Origin: Candidatus Rhodoferax randersensis
GTDB lineage: Bacteria > Pseudomonadota > Gammaproteobacteria > Burkholderiales > Burkholderiaceae_C
Assembly: GCA_016718155.1 (NCBI GenBank)
Contig: JADKEH010000039.1
Location: 1-6,509, forward strand
DNA length: 6,509 bases
Direction of reading: 5' to 3'
Below the pieces are notes generated by a model. It had not been told where the DNA came from. It ran no database searches and saw nothing but the letters and a program-made list of their open reading frames with translations. Position 1 is the first letter of the stretch. Each line of letters begins with the position of its first letter. A program made the position numbers and the translations under genes. Below, piece after piece: positions 1 to 5,462 of the stretch.

Positions 1-2
1 AT

Positions 3-420
3 CAAATGTGGATTCTTGTGCATGTCGCAAAAATGGCGACGGCGGGGCATGAGCGAATATTCCCTTCGCTGAGCAACGTTAACTCCCAACGAGATATTTT
101 CGAACGCAACGGGCAAATGGTATGGGCCGCAGCATCTCGTCAATTGGACTGACCGACCACCGTCTGGACTATCACTCCTATCGGTACTCATTTCGACAGC
201 AGTGCAGTCTGTGCTGGTATCTAGGACGAGGTGAAAGACGCCTTGACCGGACACTGGGGGGAAAGTCTGATGGTCGCCACATATATGAAAGGCGAGAACA
301 ACCAGTACCCCTTTCCTGCGCCTCGTGGATGCCATCAAGAAATTGCGGTACGACGAACTGCGCATCGAACATCTTTTTGTGGAAGAGCCGATGGAGGGTG
401 AAGAAGCGCTGATTCGGTGA
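3..420 (+). pseudogene. Decayed 3' part of an unrecognised gene
   Basis: I do not recognise the product. One frame enters from the left edge and reads as protein-like sequence (for example ERIFPSLSNVNSQRDIFE) to a TGA at 150-152. It continues in the same frame (VWTITPIGTHFDSSAVCAGI) to a TAG at 222-224, then through DEVKDALTGHWGESLMVATY to about 312. Removing one T near 312-315 joins it to another open frame (LRLVDAIKKLRYDELRIEHL, ending EEALIR) that stops at 418-420. Two in-frame stops plus one frameshift suggest a decayed gene of which only the C-terminal 139 or so codons lie here. A hairpin 30 bases downstream fits its terminator. The alternative is that these are unrelated chance open stretches; the charged C-terminal 60 residues are the most gene-like part. 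Confidence 0.4.
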
Positions 421-449
421 GCTCCCCCTGGAGAAAGTTGAGGATTGAT

Positions 450-477
450 GTCGGGCCGCCGATGGCCCGACCTTTCT
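450..477 (+). terminator. Probable rho-independent terminator
   Basis: A perfect 8-bp inverted repeat, GTCGGGCC (450-457) and GGCCCGAC (464-471), surrounds a 6-base loop and is followed by CTTTCT. It lies 30 bases after the stop of the decayed gene at 420, where a terminator is expected. The T tract is short, so efficiency may be modest. Confidence 0.55.
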
Positions 478-552
478 GCCGCGAAATGTGAGAGTCCTCA
501 TTTTCAGATAGGACACCGCTTTCCGGACCGGCAAGTTCAGAAAATCTGTGTT

Positions 553-597
553 CCCCGGCGAAATGCCATTTGTCAAGAAATGGCGGGGGCCTTTTTT
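553..597 (+). terminator. Rho-independent terminator candidate
   Basis: The stem GCCATTT (565-571) / AAATGGC (578-584) has a 6-base loop. CCCC at 553-556 can extend it by pairing with GGGG at 585-588 across a bulge. Six Ts follow at 592-597. This is the classic hairpin plus U tract on the plus strand. No clear gene ends just before it, so it may be a second terminator of the decayed gene upstream. Confidence 0.55.
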
Positions 598-612
598 CAA
601 TACAGATAAGTC

Positions 613-738
613 ATGTCAAAACACCTTGCGATTGTGGAATCCCCATCCGACCTTCAGTATGGAGCAGGGTCCCCGCCCGATATTTTTTGGCGCTCACGGA
701 AACTGACCCACCCCTGCTCACGGAAATTGACCCATCTG
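613..738 (+). pseudogene. Possible topA 5' fragment cut by an insertion
   Basis: An ATG at 613 opens a 41-codon frame beginning MSKHLAIVESPS. Type IA topoisomerase I proteins start with a Toprim strand of the pattern M-x-K-x-L-x-IVESP-(A/S)-KAKTI, so the first 12 residues fit well. From residue 13 (DLQYGAGSPPDIFW) the match ends and the frame runs into the IS21-like terminal repeats, stopping at 736-738. I infer that a topA-like gene lost everything after its first dozen codons when the IS arrived. The match is short and could be chance. There is no strong Shine-Dalgarno sequence, only GATAAG at 605-610. Confidence 0.35.
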
Positions 739-739
739 T
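692..739. repeat. Two 24-bp tandem repeats, IS21-type terminal repeats
   Basis: Copies at 692-715 and 716-739 share the core GCTCACGGAAAYTGACCCA; they differ at one base inside the core and at a few bases after it. Multiple short direct repeats that serve as transposase binding sites at each end are characteristic of IS21-family elements. I take this as the outer end of the older IS21-like element whose istB remnant lies at 5030-5457, though no matching second end is visible in the window. Confidence 0.55.
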
Positions 740-905
740 GAAGTTGCCGGTGCAGCCTGGAATGGTCTGAGGACACGCGCCCGCCGTGGACAAACCGCCT
801 GCCCACAAGACGAGCTTGTGGACAGCCCTGACGGGTTCGCGGCTTGCCCACCGCTCCCCGGCTTGGAGCCTACGGCCTGACGCGCTGCGCTTGCCAGACA
901 GCCGT
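692..905 (-). mobile_element. IS21-family element remnant, terminal non-coding part
   Basis: This stretch starts with the tandem terminal repeats and continues with GC-rich sequence in which I see no convincing gene. It contains a perfect 7-bp stem CCACAAG (803-809) / CTTGTGG (815-821), and short GTGGACA / CCCACAAG words recur around it. I infer that it is the non-coding DNA between istB and the end of a minus-strand IS21 element, separated from its istB by the four-gene transposon. The inner boundary near 905 is not resolved. The rest of the gene-free interval up to 1163 holds only a weak hairpin (934-947) and presumably the left end of the four-gene element, which I could not locate. Confidence 0.4.
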
Positions 906-1163
906 TGAGAAATAAATTCTGACAGGACCGCCAAGCCAGGTATGGCTGGGGAAGTTGGCATGCAGGCGAACAAGCGGTAGAACAGCGCTGTTGTTCAAGA
1001 GAACGGGCGCGCTAGCTGCGATGACCAGCAAGTTATTTACGGCTGGCGCGCCCCACCGTGTCAGCCACGAGTGCGAGCAAATTATTGCACCGGCGTTTGA
1101 TCGAGTCCAGCGTTTGGGCATTCGCCATTGCAGCAGGCATTCGGGGCTTCAGGGGGAGCGCCA

Positions 1164-1628
1164 ATGCCTGGTGGACAGATCGGGAGCGGACGCACGTTCA
1201 CGTGCGCGCATTGCCACTGCGTGGTGCTGGTGTGCTCGCACTGCGACCGGGGCCAGCGCTACTGCAGCGGGCGGTGCCGGGATCAGGCAAGGCGCGTAGC
1301 ACAGCGCGAGGCTGCTGGGCGCTATCAAGACACGCCCCAGGGGCGCTTGGCCCATGCCCGGCGCCAGCAGCGCTATCGGCAAGCGCGAGCGGCAAAAAAA
1401 GTGACGCATCAGGGTTCCCAGGCGCTGGGCCGGGGTGATGTACTGGAGCCGGAGCTCAGTGTGGCGCAGCGCGTCGCTTGCGAGGCGCCGCCGGCGCCGC
1501 CGTGGCATTGCCACTGGTGTCAGCGCGCCGTGACAAACGTGGTTCGTCGCGGTTTCCTGCGTCACGCAACGCTCCTGGATTCTTTCCCCGTTTGGTTTGG
1601 AGGAATTACACGTGGCCAATCGCCCTGA
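1164..1628 (+). CDS. Cysteine-rich, zinc-finger-like transposon accessory protein
   Basis: A 154-aa basic protein. The N-terminal part has cysteines at residues 14, 17, 19, 24, 27, 34 and 38, in pairs CAHC, CSHC and CSGRC, which look like a zinc-binding treble-clef or MYND-like knuckle. An Arg/Gln-rich stretch follows (about 40-80, with RLAHARRQQRYRQARAAKK), then a second CHWC pair (116-119) followed by VVRRGFLRH. From memory this pattern (RYCS, then R-rich, then VTHQGS) matches small proteins found next to ParB-like and IS21-like transposase genes; I know of no assigned function. The ATG at 1164 is preferred over the one at 1128 because GGGGGAG lies at 1152-1158. Its end overlaps the ParB-like gene by 17 bases, suggesting coupled translation. 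A role in DNA or protein binding within the transposition complex is inference. Confidence 0.7.
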   Translation: MPGGQIGSGRTFTCAHCHCVVLVCSHCDRGQRYCSGRCRDQARRVAQREAAGRYQDTPQGRLAHARRQQRYRQARAAKKVTHQGSQALGRGDVLEPELSVAQRVACEAPPAPPWHCHWCQRAVTNVVRRGFLRHATLLDSFPVWFGGITRGQSP

Positions 1629-2652
1629 AACCGCTGGCATGCAAACGCCCTGCGTTGTGGACGCTGGTCCATGCGTGGACGCCATGGCGGTGCAGGTCGA
1701 TCTGCACCGCCTGGAGCTGCGCTTTGCGCCAATGCGCATCGTCGATGCGAGGGCGGTGCAGCGGCTGGCCAATTCGATTCACGAGTATGGGCAACTGGTG
1801 GCGTGCATTGCCGCGCAGGAGCCCGGCAACGCCGCATTGGTGCTGATCGACGGCTACCGGCGCGTGGGCGCACTGACGCGGCTGGGTCGCGACACGGCGC
1901 TGGTGCAGTGCTGGAGTTCCCCGGTGGCCCAGGCGTTGGCACAGATGCTGGCGCGCTCGATGTCGCGCGCGTTCGCCCCGATCGAGGAGGCGCTGATGTT
2001 GCGTGAGTTGATCGACACCCACGCTCTCTCCCAGCGCGAGGCGGCCCACCAGTGCGCGCGCGATGTGAGCTGGGTGAGCCGGCGCCTGGTGCTGCTGGGC
2101 GAACTGCCCCAGGATCTGGTGGCCGCGGTGCGCACGGCGCGCGTGTCGGCTTGGGCGGCCGCGCGCATCTTCGCGCCGTTGGCGCGCGCCAACACGGCGC
2201 ATGCGAGCGCCCTGTTGCACAGTGTGCAGGCCAACCGGCTGTCCACGCGCGAACTGCATACCTGGTTCGAGCATTACCAGCGCGCCCAGCACAGCCAGCG
2301 CGAGCACATGGCCCAGCATCCCCGTCTTTTTATCGACAGTTTGAATGAACGCGATCGAGAGCGAGCAGCGCTGCGCCTGCAGGGCGGCCCCGAGCGCGAA
2401 TTGGCCACTGAGTTGGGCCACCTGCAGTCGCAGCTCGCACGCGTGCGCCGGCGCCTCGTTGACACAAGCACGCCCGTGGCCACGCCCATTGCCATGGCGT
2501 GCCAGCGCTTGCACGCGCAACTGCCCGAAGTGGCCATTGAACTGTGGAGGCTATGCCATGACCCCGATGGAAATTCGCACCAGCATACTGGGCCTGCACC
2601 AGCGCGGCACGAGTCTGCGCGAGATCAGCTCTCTGCTGCACCTGTCGCGTAA
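1612..2652 (+). CDS. ParB-like (ParB/Srx fold plus HTH) transposon protein
   Basis: A 346-aa protein. Residues about 27-100 read as a ParB N-terminal domain: RLANSIHEYGQLVACI corresponds to the usual La-SI-x-x-x-G-Q/L block, and LIDGYRR (78-84) corresponds to the G-E-R-R box II that contacts CTP in ParB. RSMSRAFAPIEEALMLREL (115-133) corresponds to the box III region ahead of the HTH. SQREAAHQCARDVSWVSRRL (140-159) is the helix-turn-helix. The C-terminal third is Gln/Arg-rich and probably helical. The start is chosen at GTG 1612, with GGAGG at 1599-1603; TTG 1597 and ATG 1639 are alternatives. The 3' end overlaps the transposase gene by 95 bases. There is no ParA partner here, so plasmid partition is unlikely. 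I infer that it binds transposon ends or target DNA, perhaps as a clamp. Confidence 0.75.
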   Translation: MANRPETAGMQTPCVVDAGPCVDAMAVQVDLHRLELRFAPMRIVDARAVQRLANSIHEYGQLVACIAAQEPGNAALVLIDGYRRVGALTRLGRDTALVQCWSSPVAQALAQMLARSMSRAFAPIEEALMLRELIDTHALSQREAAHQCARDVSWVSRRLVLLGELPQDLVAAVRTARVSAWAAARIFAPLARANTAHASALLHSVQANRLSTRELHTWFEHYQRAQHSQREHMAQHPRLFIDSLNERDRERAALRLQGGPERELATELGHLQSQLARVRRRLVDTSTPVATPIAMACQRLHAQLPEVAIELWRLCHDPDGNSHQHTGPAPARHESARDQLSAAPVA

Positions 2653-3997
2653 CACGGTGCGGCGCATTCTGCGCCAGCCGCAATCGGATGCGGCTCACAC
2701 CGGCGCCCTGGAGCCGGTGATGCAAAAACGGCTCACCGAAGCCTACGCGCGCGCCGGCGGCAACGCCGTGCGCATGGGCCAGATCCTGGCCCAGGAACAC
2801 GACATCAATGCGCCCTACAGCACCCTCACGCGCTGGGTACGCCAAGCCGAGTTGCGCGCACCCCCCAAACGCTCGGGCGAGTACCATTTCGCCCCGGGTT
2901 TGGAGATGCAGCACGACACGTCGCCACACAAGGTGCAACTCGCCGGCAAACCCATCACGGCGCAGTGCGCCTCGCTCACGCTGGCGTACTCGCGGCGGCT
3001 GTTCGTGCAGTATTACCCCCGGTTCACCCGCTTCGAGGCCAAGGACTTTCTGTTGCGAGCCGTGCAGTTCATGAGTGGCGCGGCAAGCCGCTGCGTGATC
3101 GACAACACCAGTGTCATGCTGGCCGCCGGCGCAGGCCCCGATGCGGTGTTCGCCCCGGAGATGGCCGCCTTTGCCCGCACGCTGGGCTTCGCGTTCCTGG
3201 CCCACCGGGTCAACGACCCCAATCGCAAAGCGCTCGTGGAGCGCCCCTTTTATTGGGTGCAAACCAATTTCCTGCCCGGGCGCAGCTTCGCCGACTTCGA
3301 GGACCTGAACGCGCAGGCGCTGCGCTGGTGCATCGAGGTGGCCAACGCCAAGCCCAAGCGAAGCTTGGGGATGTCGCCCGAGGCCGCCTACGTGATGGAG
3401 AAACCCCATTTGAGGAGCTTGCCCGCCGTGCTGCCAGCCGTCTACGAGGTGTTCGATCGGGTGGTGGACCTGTACGGCTTCGTGAGCGTGGATACGAACC
3501 GCTACAGCGTGCCCGAGCGGCTGGTGGGCCGGGCGGTGACGGTGTACAAATACTACGCCAGCATCGAGATCCACTATCGTCACACGCCCCTGGCAAGCCA
3601 CCCGCGGCTGGTGGGCGTGCGCGATGCGCGCCATACCTTGCCCGGGCACCACACGATACCCCAACGCGTGCCACGCCAGAGCTCGCTACAGGCGCAGTTG
3701 CTGCGCGGCCAGCACCCCGTGCTGGACGCTTACGTGGGCGCATTGAGCAAACACCACCAGGGGCGCGACACGCGTGCGCTCAACCGTCTCTTGCAGCTCC
3801 AACGCACCTATCCAACGCAGCCGTTTCTTGGCGCACTGGCGCAGGCGCTCAAATACGGCATGTTCGACCTCACGCGGCTCGAGACCCTGGTGCTGCGCCA
3901 TGTGGCGGGCGACTTCTTTGCACTCGCACGCGATGACGACGATGGTGGCGACGATGGTGGCGACAATGACCAAGACGACACAGCGCACGACGCGTGA
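2558..3997 (+). CDS. istA: IS21-family (IstA-like) DDE transposase
   Basis: A 479-aa transposase that would cut and join the element's ends. Residues 15-40 form an HTH (GTSLREISSLLHLSRNTVRR) and residues about 55-97 a second DNA-binding domain (NAVRMGQILAQEHD, YSTLTRWVRQ). The catalytic RNase H fold follows, with D120 in LEMQHDTSPH, D182 in CVIDNTSV and E228 in NRKALVERPFYWV, giving a complete DDE triad with the usual N-x-x-K-x-x-x-E arrangement. A beta-barrel-like region (VDTNRYSVPERLVGRAVTVY, 311-330) matches the IstA C-terminal part. The last 20 residues are an acidic Asp/Gly tail encoded by tandem 12-bp repeats. The ATG at 2558 has GGAGG at 2546-2550 with good spacing. The start lies inside the ParB-like gene and the end overlaps the ATPase gene. 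Confidence 0.9.
   Translation: MTPMEIRTSILGLHQRGTSLREISSLLHLSRNTVRRILRQPQSDAAHTGALEPVMQKRLTEAYARAGGNAVRMGQILAQEHDINAPYSTLTRWVRQAELRAPPKRSGEYHFAPGLEMQHDTSPHKVQLAGKPITAQCASLTLAYSRRLFVQYYPRFTRFEAKDFLLRAVQFMSGAASRCVIDNTSVMLAAGAGPDAVFAPEMAAFARTLGFAFLAHRVNDPNRKALVERPFYWVQTNFLPGRSFADFEDLNAQALRWCIEVANAKPKRSLGMSPEAAYVMEKPHLRSLPAVLPAVYEVFDRVVDLYGFVSVDTNRYSVPERLVGRAVTVYKYYASIEIHYRHTPLASHPRLVGVRDARHTLPGHHTIPQRVPRQSSLQAQLLRGQHPVLDAYVGALSKHHQGRDTRALNRLLQLQRTYPTQPFLGALAQALKYGMFDLTRLETLVLRHVAGDFFALARDDDDGGDDGGDNDQDDTAHDA
3938..3961 (+). repeat. Two perfect 12-bp tandem repeats in overlapping genes
   Basis: GACGATGGTGGC occurs at 3938-3949 and 3950-3961, followed by GACAATGAC. In the transposase frame the repeats encode DDGG units of the acidic tail. 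In the ATPase frame each encodes a Met codon preceded by a GGTGG-like ribosome site, giving the peptide MVATMVATM. The repeat therefore multiplies candidate start sites. Confidence 0.8.
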
Positions 3998-4877
3998 GGC
4001 GCTGCACGCGCTGGCGCACGAGTTGAACTTCAAGGGCATGGATCGGGTGCTCGACGCCGAGCTCGATCGCGCCGAGCGCAACGGCACCCCGCCGGGCGAG
4101 TTGATCGAGCGCCTGCTCACCGAGCAGGCCTCGTTCCAGCGCGAGCGCGCCCTGGCCTATCGCGTGGTGCAGGCGCACCTGCCCTGGCAGTGGACCATCG
4201 ACACGTTTCCCTTTGAGCGCCAAAGCGGTGTGAGCAAGGCCCAAATCCTGGGCCTGGCGGACCTGGACTTCTTGCGCCGCACCGAGAACTTGGTGCTCAT
4301 CGGTGGACCCGGTACCGGCAAGACCGGCATCGCGTTGGGTCTGCTGCGCCAGGCCTGCGTGAACGGCTGGCGCGGGCGCTTCTACAACGCCCAGACACTG
4401 TTCGACGAACTGTACGCCTCGCTCGCTGATCGCACCACCACGCGGCTGCTCAACTCGCTCAGCCGCATGCAGCCGTTGGTCGTGGACGAGATAGGCTACC
4501 TAAACCTCAAGACCGAACAGGCCAACGCTTTCTTTCGCCTGATGGACCAGCGATACGGACGCGTCAGTACCATCTTGACGTCCAACTTGGACTATCCGCG
4601 CTGGTACGAGCTCTTCGACAACAAGCAGATGGTCGATGCGTTGCTCGACCGCCTGCAGCATCACTGCATCACCATCCGTATCGATGGACCCTCGCTGCGC
4701 GCACCCAACCCCGTTGGCAATGCGCCGGGCACCACGCCAACGTCAACGCATTCCAAATCCAATCGCACCGCACGAGCGCGTATTTCAGCGATCGTGGACG
4801 ACTGTTTCAGTCTGATCGTGGACGGCGTTTCAACGCCATCGTGGACGCGCGGAGATGCGCGCAAGCGAGGGGTTTAA
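3966..4877 (+). CDS. istB: IstB-like AAA+ ATPase, transposition helper
   Basis: A 303-aa ATPase paired with the transposase; in IS21 the IstB protein assembles on DNA with ATP, selects the target and stimulates IstA. Visible motifs are Walker A GGPGTGKT (113-120), Walker B LVVDEIGYL (171-179), sensor 1 ILTSN (203-207) and a likely arginine finger in DALLDRLQHH (R229). The N-terminal 85 residues match the helical IstB domain (LHALAHELNFKGMDRVLD, then ERLLTEQA). RIDGPSLRAPNP (238-249) is where such proteins usually end. The further 50 residues, SKSNRTARARISAIVDDCF onward, are low-complexity and encoded by the transposon-end repeats. In-frame ATGs at 3933, 3942 and 3954 also precede the chosen 3966; the last two have GGTGG about 5 bases upstream. 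The gene overlaps the transposase by 32 bases or more. Confidence 0.88.
   Translation: MTKTTQRTTREALHALAHELNFKGMDRVLDAELDRAERNGTPPGELIERLLTEQASFQRERALAYRVVQAHLPWQWTIDTFPFERQSGVSKAQILGLADLDFLRRTENLVLIGGPGTGKTGIALGLLRQACVNGWRGRFYNAQTLFDELYASLADRTTTRLLNSLSRMQPLVVDEIGYLNLKTEQANAFFRLMDQRYGRVSTILTSNLDYPRWYELFDNKQMVDALLDRLQHHCITIRIDGPSLRAPNPVGNAPGTTPTSTHSKSNRTARARISAIVDDCFSLIVDGVSTPSWTRGDARKRGV
4783..4851 (+). repeat. Three 22-24 bp direct repeats at the transposon right end
   Basis: Units begin at 4783, 4805 and 4828. Each starts TTTCA and contains ATCGTGGACG, with lengths of 22, 23 and 24 bases. The third carries a small palindrome, GGCGTT (4824-4829) / AACGCC (4832-4837). Arrays of this size at element ends are typical transposase binding sites in IS21-family elements. 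They lie within the coding sequence of the ATPase tail. Confidence 0.75.
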
Positions 4878-4952
4878 TGTAGCTCAGGGACCAGGGCGGC
4901 AACGAGCCCGAGACCGCGAAGCGATCGGATGATGTGTGCGACGCAGACTTAT

Positions 4953-4997
4953 CCACGGCGGCGGTCGGCGCTTGCGACGAACCGACCGCCGCGGTGG
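4953..4997. repeat. 16-bp inverted repeat (15/16 pairing)
   Basis: The arm CCACGGCGGCGGTCGG (4953-4968) pairs with CCGACCGCCGCGGTGG (4982-4997) with one mismatch, around a 13-base loop. It lies about 30 bases beyond the stop of the minus-strand istB remnant. No T tract follows on either strand, so it is not a standard terminator; a structural or protein-binding element of the IS is possible. Confidence 0.6.
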
Positions 4998-5029
4998 GAA
5001 AGTCGTCTTGGGCGCTGAGGCGGTGGTGT

Positions 5030-5457
5030 TCATTTGGCCTCTCTTTTATCGCGTAGCGAGCTTCCCTTGAGATCGATCTTGTGACTGCTGTGCACGACAC
5101 GGTCCAGGATGGCGTCCAGCCAAGGTGGGATCGTCCAAGTAGGTGTGCCAGGCTTTCACCGGAAGCTGACTGGTAATCAGGGTCGATCGCGTGCCCACGC
5201 GGTCGTCGAGCACTTCCAGCAAATCGGCGCGTTCAGGTCCGCCCTTGGAGGGCGATTGCAAAGTCGTCCAATACGAGCAAATCGAGCTTGGCCAGTTGGG
5301 TCAGTCGACGCGCGAAGCTGCCGTCGCCGTGGGCTACCTGCAACTCATCAAACAGCCGCCCAGCGCGGGCGTACAGCACCGAGAAGCCCGACCTTGCCGC
5401 CTGATGGGCCAGCGCGCAAGCAAGCCAAGTCTTGCCGCAACCGGTCGAAGCAGTCAC
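5030..5457 (-). pseudogene. istB: istB remnant, N-terminus lost, two frameshifts
   Basis: Read on the minus strand, 5457 to about 5250 gives Walker A STGCGKTWLACALAHQAA, then LYARAGRLFDELQVAHGDGS and Walker B LDLLVLDDFAIA. A shift near 5245-5252 leads to ERADLLEVLDDRVGTRSTL, ITSQLPVKAWHTYLDDPTLA. A one-base insertion (doubled C at 5116-5117, plus strand) leads to DAILDRVVHSSHKIDLKGSS, then LRDKREAK and a stop at 5030-5032. Joined this way, the pieces read continuously as the typical IstB core and C-terminus. About 100 N-terminal residues are missing because the sequence joins the serine recombinase operon just upstream of the P-loop. It is clearly non-functional. Confidence 0.88.
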
Positions 5458-5462
5458 ATAGT

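Larger units (their letters stand above)
1164..4877 (+). mobile_element. Four-gene IS21-like transposon with ParB-like and zinc-binding genes
   Basis: Four same-strand genes with overlapping ends form one unit: a cysteine-rich protein, a ParB-like protein, a DDE transposase and an IstB-like ATPase. The last two are the standard IS21 pair, in which the transposase cuts and joins DNA and the AAA+ ATPase acts in target choice and activation. The right end carries three direct repeats (4783-4851), as expected for transposase binding sites. All four reading frames are intact, unlike the decayed elements on both sides, so this is the youngest layer. Coordinates are the minimum gene span. The left terminus lies somewhere in 740-1160 and the right terminus between 4851 and about 4890; I found no convincing inverted terminal match or target-site duplication. 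Confidence 0.65.
4880..5460 (-). mobile_element. IS21-family element remnant with truncated istB
   Basis: This stretch holds the 3' half of an istB gene on the minus strand plus about 150 bases of downstream non-coding DNA with a large inverted repeat. No istA is present; the remnant ends abruptly inside the istB P-loop region where the serine recombinase operon begins. The product is clearly different from the ATPase at 3966-4877 (STGCGKTWLACALA against GGPGTGKTGIALGL), so it is a separate element. Its other end is probably the repeat pair at 692-739. Confidence 0.6.

Noticed and set aside
178..600. Minus-strand open frame (140 codons) in the left flank
   Set aside because: It starts inside a terminator hairpin and lies antisense to the decayed gene; the composition does not look like a protein.
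611..973. Minus-strand open frame (120 codons) across the IS end
   Set aside because: It reads straight through the tandem terminal repeats and has no recognisable domain; best seen as open non-coding IS DNA.
1059..1083. Possible left-end copy of the right-end repeat (GTCAGCCACGAG with AAATTA)
   Set aside because: Shares only CCACGA and a trailing AAAT with the inverted right repeat and needs gaps; too weak to call the left terminus.
1606..2520. Minus-strand open frame (304 codons)
   Set aside because: It mirrors the ParB-like gene and is a His/Arg/Gln-rich translation typical of an antisense shadow.
2330..3664. Long minus-strand open frame (444 codons)
   Set aside because: It is antisense to the transposase gene, whose DDE motifs are complete. 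High GC content keeps the opposite frame open, and its His/Gly/Val/Arg-rich product has no recognisable domain.
2965..3936. Second plus-strand frame of 323 codons inside the transposase
   Set aside because: Arg/Ala/Gly-rich out-of-frame translation of a well-supported gene.
4783..4851. CRISPR-like array
   Set aside because: The repeats abut each other with no spacers and there are only three units; they fit transposon-end repeats.
4878..4895. tRNA-like GTAGCTCAG start
   Set aside because: No matching acceptor, anticodon or T-arm sequence follows within 90 bases.
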